From CALAGB01 sp963713965 (GTDB taxonomy: Bacteria; Chloroflexota; Chloroflexia; Thermomicrobiales; Thermomicrobiaceae): a stretch of 64,000 bases of DNA. Shown here piece by piece: positions 26,159-33,636 of this stretch. A program made the translations under genes and the position numbers. The first letter of the stretch is position 1; the number at the start of each line of letters is the position of its first letter. A model generated the notes under the pieces. That model searched no databases. It was not told the DNA's origin and saw only the letters and a program-made list of their open reading frames with translations. The stretch is from assembly GCA_963713965.1 (NCBI GenBank), contig OY970217.1, positions 3,038,001 through 3,102,000 on the forward strand. Direction: 5' to 3'.

Positions 26159-27052
26159 GTGTACTGCGCGGAATGTGGCACAGCGAATCCAATCGGCGCG
26201 GAGACGTGCGAGGTCTGCGGATCACCGCTTGGTGCGAGTTCCGGTGACATGAATTGCCACGTCTGTGGCGCTCCGGTGGAGGAGCATGATCGGTTCTGCC
26301 GAGCATGTGGACAGAGCCAGTCGGGAGCGGCGGCCGGGCGGTTCGAGCCAGGCCCCAGCTTCGTCGATGATTCGGCTTTGCAAGTTGATCCGACCGAGCT
26401 TCCGCCGTGGTTGCGTGACATGACTGTGTCTGCTTCGCAAAACGGAAACGGCCACGAGACCATTCACGCTCCCGCATCAGATGCGTCTGACAATTTGCCG
26501 CCGTGGCTCGATTCGGCACCGCCCGCCAATGGAACCGGTCGCGGCGCGCCACAAATGTCGCAGCCATCCTGGTCGGCACCGGCCCAGCCGCACGTCGAGT
26601 CGGCTGAGACGTTCTCGCTGATAAGCGAGGATGACTTGCCGGAATGGTTGCGCGCGCTTGGGGACCAAGAATTCGAAACGGAACAGCCGCCAATTCAAAC
26701 CGCTTCCCCGATTTCGGCCAGCCCGCAGCCTGTGGCGACAATCGCTCCAACGGTCAGCCGAGCGTGGCTCAGTCGTTCGCGCGATATCGAGCCGCAGCCG
26801 GAGGAAGAAGACGTCGCGGGTGACTTCGAGCCGCTTGAGTCTGGACCTACGGCGGGATTGAAGCGTAAGACCGCTCCGCAGACGGATGAGCTTTCACCTC
26901 TTGATGTGGACGAGAGCGTCCAACCGATGAACCGCGAACCGGACCAAGAACCATCGAAGTCGAATCCAGCGCGTGTGCGGGTGCTGATGTTCAGCATCGT
27001 CGTGCTGCTGGTGGTGGTCCTCGGCTACTTCGCGATCAGCAACTTCCTGTAG
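26159..27052 (+). CDS. Zinc-ribbon protein with repeated PPWL motifs and a C-terminal membrane anchor
   Basis: A roughly 297-residue protein. Two zinc ribbons open it: YCAECG...CEVCG (residues about 2-22) and NCHVCG...FCRACG (about 32-52). A long acidic, Pro/Ser-rich low-complexity region follows, carrying three spaced motifs: ELPPWLRDM, NLPPWLDSA and DLPEWLRAL. One membrane helix sits at the extreme C-terminus (VLMFSIVVLLVVVLGYFAI), so the protein should be tail-anchored facing the cytoplasm. The start GTG 26159 has GGGAGG 4 nt upstream and places the first zinc ribbon at the N-terminus. The GlmL-like gene follows; the two are probably co-transcribed. The function is not known; an adaptor role is a guess. 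Confidence 0.75.
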   Translation: MYCAECGTANPIGAETCEVCGSPLGASSGDMNCHVCGAPVEEHDRFCRACGQSQSGAAAGRFEPGPSFVDDSALQVDPTELPPWLRDMTVSASQNGNGHETIHAPASDASDNLPPWLDSAPPANGTGRGAPQMSQPSWSAPAQPHVESAETFSLISEDDLPEWLRALGDQEFETEQPPIQTASPISASPQPVATIAPTVSRAWLSRSRDIEPQPEEEDVAGDFEPLESGPTAGLKRKTAPQTDELSPLDVDESVQPMNREPDQEPSKSNPARVRVLMFSIVVLLVVVLGYFAISNFL

Positions 27053-27139
27053 AGACGAGGTGCAATGGTGGTGGGGCGCACTATGCAAAATGTCGTGGAT
27101 GAAGTCCCGACTGGCAGGCTCGAGACCGGAGGAGAGCCC

Positions 27140-28837
27140 GTGGCCACGCGCGATTCGGTGATGGTCATTGACGTGGATCAGCACGCCGTCCGCGCCGTGC
27201 TATTCGATCTCGTTGACGGTGCGCCACGATTTGTCGGCGCCGGCTCAACTCTGGCTACCAAGAGTGGCGAGACCATCAACGGGGAGCGTGTCTGGCTCGC
27301 GATCCGCGATCTGGAGCAGCAGTGCGGCCGTAGGCTCGCCACCGATGAACGCGTCATCTCGCCTCAATTTGCTAATGGCGACGGCGTCGACGAGATCTTC
27401 CTGACCGGGCTACCGGTCCAGGTCAATCGCTCCGCGGTGGTCTCGATTGGAATTGGCGGACTTGGCAAGCAGCTCGTCGCCGGTATCCGTCGTTCGCCTA
27501 CGATCGCCGCCTATTCATTGGAAGACATCGGACAGCAGAGCTCAACACTGTCGACTCCCGTGCTCCTGTCATGGCTGCGAGAGGTTTCACCCACGACGTT
27601 GATCCTCGTCCATGACGGTGGAACCAAGGAAGACTGGGACATCGCCATCGAGGCAGCGGCTGACGCGGCCCGAGACGGCGCCATCACGACCGGCATCGTC
27701 ATCGCGGACGAGGGCAAACAACAACTCGTGGCACAGTCGCTCGGAACGACGCTGGAGCTTAGCGGCATCGACCCAATGGAATATGAGCCATGGGAGATTG
27801 CCTCGGCGCTCGAATCGGAGTTCAACGAACAGTACGCCCAGCGGGTGAGCGAACTGGAATCGGTTCCCGCGCTCAGCAACGCCCGCTACGTTGACCGGGT
27901 TCATGCCATTCAGGCGGTTGCGTCTTTTTTGCATCGCCGTATGCGCCGCAACGTCTTCACCGTCAACATCGGATCTGGATCGCTGGCGTATCTGGCGGCG
28001 AGTGGCGGCGGAGTGACCGCTTTCCGTGCTGAACGAGACCTCGAGCTCGGCACCCGCTCGCTTCTGCGCATACCACCGGAGCGAATTACCCGCTGGATGC
28101 CGCATCGCTGGTCCGCGGAAGAGCTGACTCAGTGGATTCTGAATCGTGCCTTACGGCCATTTGGACGACCGGATTCGACGACCGACAGTCTGGTTGAATC
28201 GGCTTTGAAGCGCGAACTGATTGCTGATCTAGCGGATGACGTCGCGGGTGGAAGTCATACCGACATCGATCTTGTCGTCGTCGGACCGAGCTTCGCCGAT
28301 CAGGATCCCGGATTGGCCGCGTTGACGGTTATCGACGGTCTCGCGCCGCAGTCCGCTGACGGCGTGGTAACGGTTGCGCTGGACGCCGAAGGCATTATGG
28401 CGTCGGTCGGCGCGATCTCCACGATCGATCCGGCCTTCGCACGAGACGTCATCGAGCAGGACTTCCTGGTTCCGATGGCAACTTGCGTGGTCGTAACGGG
28501 CCAGGGTGAGCAAGGGGCTTTGGCGGTGCGTGGCGAAGTCAAGCTGCAAGACGGCGAGTCTCGGCGATTCAGCGTCCCATTCGGCAACGTACAGGTGTTG
28601 ACCGTGGGGGAGTCTGAAGCGGCCGACGTCACACTCACGCCGGAGCCCGGCTTTGCAGTCGGCTCACACGGCGCGGGCGAGACTGTCGAGTTCGTGAATG
28701 ATCGCAAGCTCTTCGGTGGACGCGTCGGCATCATCATCGACGCGCGCGGGCGACCCATCGTGATGCCGGAAGATCCAGAGGCACGAGTGACGCTGCTCCG
28801 CTCCTGGCTGAGCGACGTTGGCGCTCCAACGAATTAG
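27140..28837 (+). CDS. GlmL/MutL-like ASKHA ATPase
   Basis: A protein of about 565 residues related to glutamate mutase L (GlmL/MutL family), with the actin/Hsp70-type ATPase fold. VMVIDVDQHAVRAVLFDLVDG is the first phosphate-binding motif, VVSIGIGGLGKQLV and VFTVNIGSGSLAYLAA the second, and LVVVGPSFADQ the later adenosine-side motif. The C-terminal 110 residues form an extra domain ending GIIIDARGRPIVMPEDPEAR. GlmL is a companion of B12-dependent glutamate mutase, but no mutase subunit is nearby, so the role here is open. Start: GTG 27140 has GGAGGAG 5 nt upstream; ATG 27065 in the same frame is the alternative. Confidence 0.75.
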   Translation: MATRDSVMVIDVDQHAVRAVLFDLVDGAPRFVGAGSTLATKSGETINGERVWLAIRDLEQQCGRRLATDERVISPQFANGDGVDEIFLTGLPVQVNRSAVVSIGIGGLGKQLVAGIRRSPTIAAYSLEDIGQQSSTLSTPVLLSWLREVSPTTLILVHDGGTKEDWDIAIEAAADAARDGAITTGIVIADEGKQQLVAQSLGTTLELSGIDPMEYEPWEIASALESEFNEQYAQRVSELESVPALSNARYVDRVHAIQAVASFLHRRMRRNVFTVNIGSGSLAYLAASGGGVTAFRAERDLELGTRSLLRIPPERITRWMPHRWSAEELTQWILNRALRPFGRPDSTTDSLVESALKRELIADLADDVAGGSHTDIDLVVVGPSFADQDPGLAALTVIDGLAPQSADGVVTVALDAEGIMASVGAISTIDPAFARDVIEQDFLVPMATCVVVTGQGEQGALAVRGEVKLQDGESRRFSVPFGNVQVLTVGESEAADVTLTPEPGFAVGSHGAGETVEFVNDRKLFGGRVGIIIDARGRPIVMPEDPEARVTLLRSWLSDVGAPTN

Positions 28838-28850
28838 ACGAGGAGAAGAC

Positions 28851-30011
28851 ATGGCGACCGGCTTGGGCATTCAGGATCCAGTGATCATCGAGGATGTCTC
28901 GTTCGAGGTAGGCCGGTTTCTCCGCGCGCCGGGCGATATCGTCGTTGCAGTGGGAGATCGAGTCGAACCGTCCAGCGCCATCGGCACGGCGTCTGGAGGC
29001 GCGGGCCGCACGATCACGCTGCATCTGGCACGGGAGCTTGGCGTCACGCCCGATACTGTGAAGCGTTACCTCACCAAGCCTATTGGCTCTCATTTTGATC
29101 CGGGGGAAAGCGTCGCGCGAGCCCGCAAGGGTCTGCGCACCGTGACCTCTGATACGCCCGAAGCCGGGCGACTCTCCGAGGTGAACGAGATTTCCGGCAC
29201 CGCAACGATCATCCCCGAGGCTGGCAGCCAATCGGTTGAGTCTCTTGTCTACGGAGAGGTCGCGAGCATCGTAGACGGACGAGGCGTCATGATCCGCGCA
29301 GGCGGCGCACGAATACGTGGCGCCATCGCCCTGGGTGCCGACAACACCGGAACGATCAAAGTTGCCGTCGACCGTCATGACCGTGAGCTGACGCCCGATG
29401 GAGTGACTCAGGAATACCGCGGAATGCTCGTCCTCGGTGGCATGACTGTCGGGGCAAGCGCGATTCGCAAGTTGGCCGATGTCGGAGCTCGCGGCGTCAT
29501 CGTCGGCAGCATCAGCGAGAGTGACGTACGGCGTCTCGCGTCGTCGAACGGTCCGGAGCGGCCAACTCAGTCATTCTGGCAGGCATGGTCGACCAATGGC
29601 CCACTCGCACCGGATCTCGAACACTATGGCTTCACTATCTTCGTCACCGAGGGGTTCGGACGCAAGCCGATGGCTTCGACCATCTTCTCCTTCATTAGCG
29701 ATCGAGAAGGCCAGACAGCTAGTGTACTGATCCCGGGACGTGAGCGCCCGTTCCCCTCGTACCCATATCTCTGCTTCAGCTCTGTCGGCGCGACCTATTC
29801 GAATCCGGCTGATCCACTGACGCCCGCCGACGGCGTGCTTGCGCGTCTGACCGATCCGCAGCATCTCGGCACAGTCGTCACCTGTCGAAGCGAGCCGATA
29901 CGGCAGATCAGTCCCGACGGACAGGTTCGAGTTGTTGTCGAAGTAGAGCAAGCCAATCACGCCCGACGCCTCGTGCAGCTCTCCAACCTGGAGTTGCTGA
30001 AGGCTCCATAA
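28851..30011 (+). CDS. Conserved protein of unknown function, partner of the GlmL-like protein
   Basis: A 386-residue soluble-looking protein. Its first third contains segments like a barrel-sandwich (lipoyl/HlyD-like) fold: GRFLRAPGDIVVAVGDRVEP near residue 20 and LVYGEVASIVDGRGVMIRAGG near 140. A middle part has a glycine-rich stretch, LADVGARGVIVGSISESDV. FTIFVTEGFGRKPMA and PSYPYLCFSSVG are distinctive near residues 265 and 310. I do not recognise a named family. ATG 28851 has a GAGGAGAAG site upstream and lies 13 nt after the GlmL-like stop, so they are co-translated. A strong terminator follows, closing the operon. Confidence 0.6.
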   Translation: MATGLGIQDPVIIEDVSFEVGRFLRAPGDIVVAVGDRVEPSSAIGTASGGAGRTITLHLARELGVTPDTVKRYLTKPIGSHFDPGESVARARKGLRTVTSDTPEAGRLSEVNEISGTATIIPEAGSQSVESLVYGEVASIVDGRGVMIRAGGARIRGAIALGADNTGTIKVAVDRHDRELTPDGVTQEYRGMLVLGGMTVGASAIRKLADVGARGVIVGSISESDVRRLASSNGPERPTQSFWQAWSTNGPLAPDLEHYGFTIFVTEGFGRKPMASTIFSFISDREGQTASVLIPGRERPFPSYPYLCFSSVGATYSNPADPLTPADGVLARLTDPQHLGTVVTCRSEPIRQISPDGQVRVVVEVEQANHARRLVQLSNLELLKAP

Positions 30012-30037
30012 CGTTCGCCACATCTGATTTGAACGAA

Positions 30038-30065
30038 GAACGGCGGCCCATTTCGGCCGCCGTTC
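30038..30065 (+). terminator. Terminator closing the GlmL-like operon
   Basis: GAACGGCGGCC, loop CATTTC, GGCCGCCGTTC form a perfect 11-bp stem, 26 nt after the stop codon, followed by GCTTGTCC. Confidence 0.75.
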
Positions 30066-30149
30066 GCTTGTCCTCAAAACTCGAGTCCCGAATTTGACGG
30101 CGTAGCTCAAGCTCCTGACAATGATCACGGTGACAGCGCCTTGGAATCT

Positions 30150-31607
30150 ATGGGTGAGTGGAGCGCGGTGGTGAACGATAGGCATCCGGCCAGCGAGTCA
30201 GTTTCGGAAAGCCACCTGAACCTTGGTCGGCTGAGACTTCTCGCCGTGCTCGTGCCAGCCGCGGGCTTGACCGCGCTGGAATTGCTTCGTTGGTTGGTCT
30301 TCCCAGACGTTCTCGGGAACCTGGCGAGTTTCGTGATAACTATCGCGCTGGTTTTGGTCGGCACCACGATCTTCTCGATCTCGATCTTTAGGCGTGTTGG
30401 ATCGATGCAGACTCGACTCACGCAGCAGAATCAGGAGCTTCTGACGCTGCACGAGGCGGGTTTGGCCATTACCGGTGTGCTCGATCTCGAGGTCGTCCTA
30501 CAGAATGTCGTCAATCAGGCGAGGGAATTGGTTGGGGCGCGCTATGGTGCGCTCGCGCTGATCGACGAGGGCTACCAGGTTGAGGCATTCCTGACGTCTG
30601 GTATGTCGGCTGAAATCCGCGCTCGCTTGGGCGGGATTCCGAAAGGACACGGCCTGCTCGACGTCATCCTGAAGGATCCGAGACCGATACGGCTACGTGA
30701 GCTCTCGGACGATCCGCGTTCCGTGGGATTCCCTCCCGATCATCCTGAGATGCACTCACTTCTCGCGGTACCAATCGTTTCCCACGGAAGAGTGCTCGGT
30801 GGCATGTACCTGACAGAGAGTCAGTCTCGACCCGAGTTCGACATGGCTGATCAGCAGCGTCTTGAACGGTTCGCAACCCAGTCTGCCCTGGCAATCGAAA
30901 ACGCGCACCTTCACAAACAGGTACGGGCGCTGGCGATTGCCGAGGAGCGAGACAGGATTGCACGCGAGATGCATGACAGCATCGCCCAGGTATTGGGCTA
31001 TGTGAACACCAAGGGACAGGCCGCCCAAGAGTTGTTGAGCGCGGGGAATGTGCAGCGCGCGGAGGAGCAGATCGCCCAACTCTCAAAGGCAGCACGCCAG
31101 GCCTACGCGGACGTCCGTGAGAACATCCTTGGGTTAAGAAGCTCGCAGGTCGAAGGGGCGTTCGTCGAATCGTTGCAAGCCTATCTCGCCACCTGGCAGG
31201 ATCAAAGCGGAATCATGGCGAAGCTTGACGCGATGGACAAAGAAGCGATCCAGCTCGGCCTGTCACCATTGGCCGAGCTCCAGCTCGTTCGCATTGTGCA
31301 GGAGGCGCTCTCCAATGTACGCAAGCACGCCGGGGCTGGCAGGGTGTCGGTATCGCTTCGATGCGTGGGCGATATGATCGAGGCTACGGTGCTAGACGAC
31401 GGGACTGGGTTCGATCCCAGCGCTCCAGGACACTCCGGGTTACCACGGTTTGGACTCGCCATCATGCGGGAACGAGCAGAGTCAGTCGGTGGATCGCTCA
31501 GTATTGACTCGAATCCCGGCCGAGGAACGTTGGTGACGGTGACGATTCCGACACAAATTCGCGGACAGACAGCCGGCAGGGACAGCCATGCGCATTCTCA
31601 TCGCTGA
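30150..31607 (+). CDS. GAF-domain sensor histidine kinase (NarX/DegS-type)
   Basis: A kinase of about 485 residues. Two membrane helices lie at about residues 30-50 and 60-85 with almost no external loop, then a GAF domain (residues about 110-250: LDLEVVLQNVVNQARELVGARYGAL, LLAVPIVSHGRVLGGMYL). The HisKA_3 motif AREMHDSIAQVLGYV follows, and a HATPase domain (VQEALSNVRKHAGA, DDGTGFDP, GLAIMRERAESVGG). With nearly no periplasmic part it should sense a cytoplasmic or membrane signal through GAF. ATG 30150 is used; the exact start is uncertain. The response regulator overlaps its end by 20 nt. A NirK-like gene lies convergently next door. Confidence 0.9.
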   Translation: MGEWSAVVNDRHPASESVSESHLNLGRLRLLAVLVPAAGLTALELLRWLVFPDVLGNLASFVITIALVLVGTTIFSISIFRRVGSMQTRLTQQNQELLTLHEAGLAITGVLDLEVVLQNVVNQARELVGARYGALALIDEGYQVEAFLTSGMSAEIRARLGGIPKGHGLLDVILKDPRPIRLRELSDDPRSVGFPPDHPEMHSLLAVPIVSHGRVLGGMYLTESQSRPEFDMADQQRLERFATQSALAIENAHLHKQVRALAIAEERDRIAREMHDSIAQVLGYVNTKGQAAQELLSAGNVQRAEEQIAQLSKAARQAYADVRENILGLRSSQVEGAFVESLQAYLATWQDQSGIMAKLDAMDKEAIQLGLSPLAELQLVRIVQEALSNVRKHAGAGRVSVSLRCVGDMIEATVLDDGTGFDPSAPGHSGLPRFGLAIMRERAESVGGSLSIDSNPGRGTLVTVTIPTQIRGQTAGRDSHAHSHR

Positions 31608-32244
31608 CGACCACGCGCTCTTCCGAGACGGTCTTCGAAGCCTGCTCGAGGCCCGAGGCATGGATGTGGTTGGAGAGGCTTCCAATGGTCGAGAGGCGGT
31701 TGAGCTGTCCCGGACACTGGATCCTGACGTCGTGTTGATGGATCTAACTATGCCGGTTATGAATGGTTTGGCGGCGACCCGCATCATCAGCGCGGAGCTA
31801 CCGTCCGTCATCGTCGTCGTGCTCACGGCATCTGAAGAGGACGCCGACTTATTCGAAGCGATCAAGTCGGGCGCGCAAGGGTTCCTGCCCAAAGACCTGG
31901 AAGCGGCGCGGTTATTTGAGCACCTGTCTGGCGTATCGCGGGGCGAGCCTGCACTCACTCCAGGTCTCGCGAGGAAGCTGTTGGGCGAATTCGCTCACCC
32001 GTCCACGTCGCACGATGAAGACGCCCTCGAACTCCTGACCGATCGGGAACGCGAAGTTCTGGAGCTTCTGGTTCAGGGCGTTACTACGAATCGTGACCTG
32101 GCGGAGCACCTATTCGTCAGCGAAAACACGATCAAATACCACCTCCGGAACATCCTTGACAAACTCCACGTTCAGAACCGCGCCCAGGTCATTGCCTACG
32201 CGGTGCGGCACGGGATGGTCGAGCCCTCTGATACGTCTTCGTGA
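31588..32244 (+). CDS. NarL/FixJ-family response regulator
   Basis: A 218-residue regulator paired with the upstream kinase. The receiver domain shows the acidic pair ADDH at residues 6-9, phospho-Asp in DPDVVLMDLTMP near residue 51, and the Lys in GFLPKDLEAA near 101. The C-terminal LuxR-type helix-turn-helix is LTDREREVLELLVQGVTTNRDLAEHLFVSENTIKYHLRNIL. The 20-nt overlap with the kinase gene points to coupled translation. Possible targets include the adjacent nitrite-reductase-like gene, but this is only positional inference. Confidence 0.93.
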   Translation: MRILIADDHALFRDGLRSLLEARGMDVVGEASNGREAVELSRTLDPDVVLMDLTMPVMNGLAATRIISAELPSVIVVVLTASEEDADLFEAIKSGAQGFLPKDLEAARLFEHLSGVSRGEPALTPGLARKLLGEFAHPSTSHDEDALELLTDREREVLELLVQGVTTNRDLAEHLFVSENTIKYHLRNILDKLHVQNRAQVIAYAVRHGMVEPSDTSS

Positions 32245-32271
32245 CCTGTGGATCTGTTCGCTGAGGAATGC

Positions 32272-32298
32272 GAATGGGGCGGAAAACCCGCCCCATTC
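32272..32298. terminator. Bidirectional hairpin between response regulator and nirK-like gene
   Basis: GAATGGGGCGG, loop AAAAC, CCGCCCCATTC form a perfect 11-bp stem between two convergent genes. Confidence 0.65.
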
Positions 32299-32331
32299 AA
32301 GGTCTGAATCGGAACCATCAGACCGGAGGAC

Positions 32332-33375
32332 CTATTCTTCAACCTCAAGGATTGCCACGGCGCCCTTCTCGGTGTATGCGAACGCGTGCGTGACGACTGG
32401 GAACGATCCAACCACATCGGCTTCCAGTTCGAAGATCATGCCTCCGCCGGGAGCGACATTGAAGGTCTGAACACCATGGATCGCATTGTCTGGTGGTGCA
32501 CCGAGATAGACCGTGTCGAACTGCTCGCCGACGACGTGGAAGGCTGAACTGAGCGTTGGGCCGACGTTCACCACGTAGAAGCGAACCAGATCTCCTCGCT
32601 TCACCTTGATGGGATTGGTCTTGTACTGAAATGCATAGCCGTTGAACGTCACATAGTCTGGAGTGACGGCCAGCATCTTGGCCATGTCTGGCGTCCCGTC
32701 CGTGACGTAGTACTCGTTCTGTACCAGCACGAATTCCTTGGCTTCCGGCAGTGGCTCCACTGGATCGACAATCAGGGCGCCGAACATCCCACTGCTGATG
32801 TGGTGCAGAATCGGTGGCGTTCCACAGTGGTACATGAATGCACCGGCGTACTTTGGCGAGAAGGTGAATGAGATCGATTCACCCGGTGCGATCGACTTGT
32901 AGGCGGTCTTCCAATCGATCTGCGCCGCATGAAAATCAATTGAATGTTCGGTCGTTCCTTCATTCTTCAGCGTGAACTCAACCGTGTCACCGACGCGCAC
33001 GCGAGGAGTCGGACCAGGCACGGTGCCATCGAACGTCCACGCCTTCATGGGCACACCATCGTCGATCGAGATGGTCACGTCCTTGGTCGTCAGCGTGATC
33101 TGCTTCGTCGTCTCGGGTCCGACTGGTGGAAGCGCTGGATCATACAGCTTGAAGGGAGGAGCCTCGATCGTTGCGGCAGCAGGCATCGTTGTCGCCTGAG
33201 TTGCTGCTGCTGCGGCCGCATTATTGGTAATTGGACGATCCCTAAGCGTCGGGTCCGTTCCACCACAGGCGGCCAGGATACCTCCCGCTGCTGGAATGGC
33301 GAGTCCGGCAACCGACGCCCGGGCGAGGAACGAACGGCGACTGGTTCTATTTGTCATCATCTCCGAGAGCTTCAT
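32332..33375 (-). CDS. nirK: Copper nitrite reductase-like (NirK-type) multicopper oxidase
   Basis: A protein of about 347 residues with an N-terminal Tat-type signal (TSRRSFLARASVAG) ending near AACGG, so it may be an exported lipoprotein. Two cupredoxin domains follow. Type 1 copper ligands appear as EHS, YHCGTPPILHH and SGMFG; type 2 copper histidines as DFHAA, the YHC histidine and AFHVVG in domain 2; and the catalytic Asp in SIDFH. The YHCGTPP form is that of the Chloroflexota NirK clade. The residue aligning with the second catalytic His of classical NirK (GDHAL) appears to be Asn (KTNPI). ATG 33375 is used; TTG 33387 or a later ATG is possible. Expected reaction: nitrite to NO. Confidence 0.8.
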   Translation of the reverse strand: MKLSEMMTNRTSRRSFLARASVAGLAIPAAGGILAACGGTDPTLRDRPITNNAAAAAATQATTMPAAATIEAPPFKLYDPALPPVGPETTKQITLTTKDVTISIDDGVPMKAWTFDGTVPGPTPRVRVGDTVEFTLKNEGTTEHSIDFHAAQIDWKTAYKSIAPGESISFTFSPKYAGAFMYHCGTPPILHHISSGMFGALIVDPVEPLPEAKEFVLVQNEYYVTDGTPDMAKMLAVTPDYVTFNGYAFQYKTNPIKVKRGDLVRFYVVNVGPTLSSAFHVVGEQFDTVYLGAPPDNAIHGVQTFNVAPGGGMIFELEADVVGSFPVVTHAFAYTEKGAVAILEVEE

Positions 33376-33583
33376 TGCTTCCTTCAATCTGTAAGTTTCG
33401 GTCCTCCGTTGTCTTCATAGTAGGTTTCAACCGACCTTAGCGAGACGTGGTTTTGGGTAGTCCGGCGACAGCTATGGGGTGGTTTGAAGCCTACCCAACG
33501 GGGTAGTGTCTCATTTGGGCAAGTTGCATTGATTGCCATAAAGCCGGTGTCTTGGAACAAGTCTGTTCAGCGGGGCAAACGAA

Positions 33584-33612
33584 AACCGGGACGACTACCA
33601 GCCGTCCCGGTT
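33584..33612 (-). terminator. Rho-independent terminator of the hrcA-grpE-dnaK operon
   Basis: AACCGGGACG and CGTCCCGGTT form a perfect 10-bp stem with a 9-nt loop. On the minus strand it is followed by TTTTCGTTTG, a good T-rich tail, 25 nt after the dnaK stop. Confidence 0.85.
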
Positions 33613-33636
33613 GCCTTTAAGTGTGATTTGTGGCGC

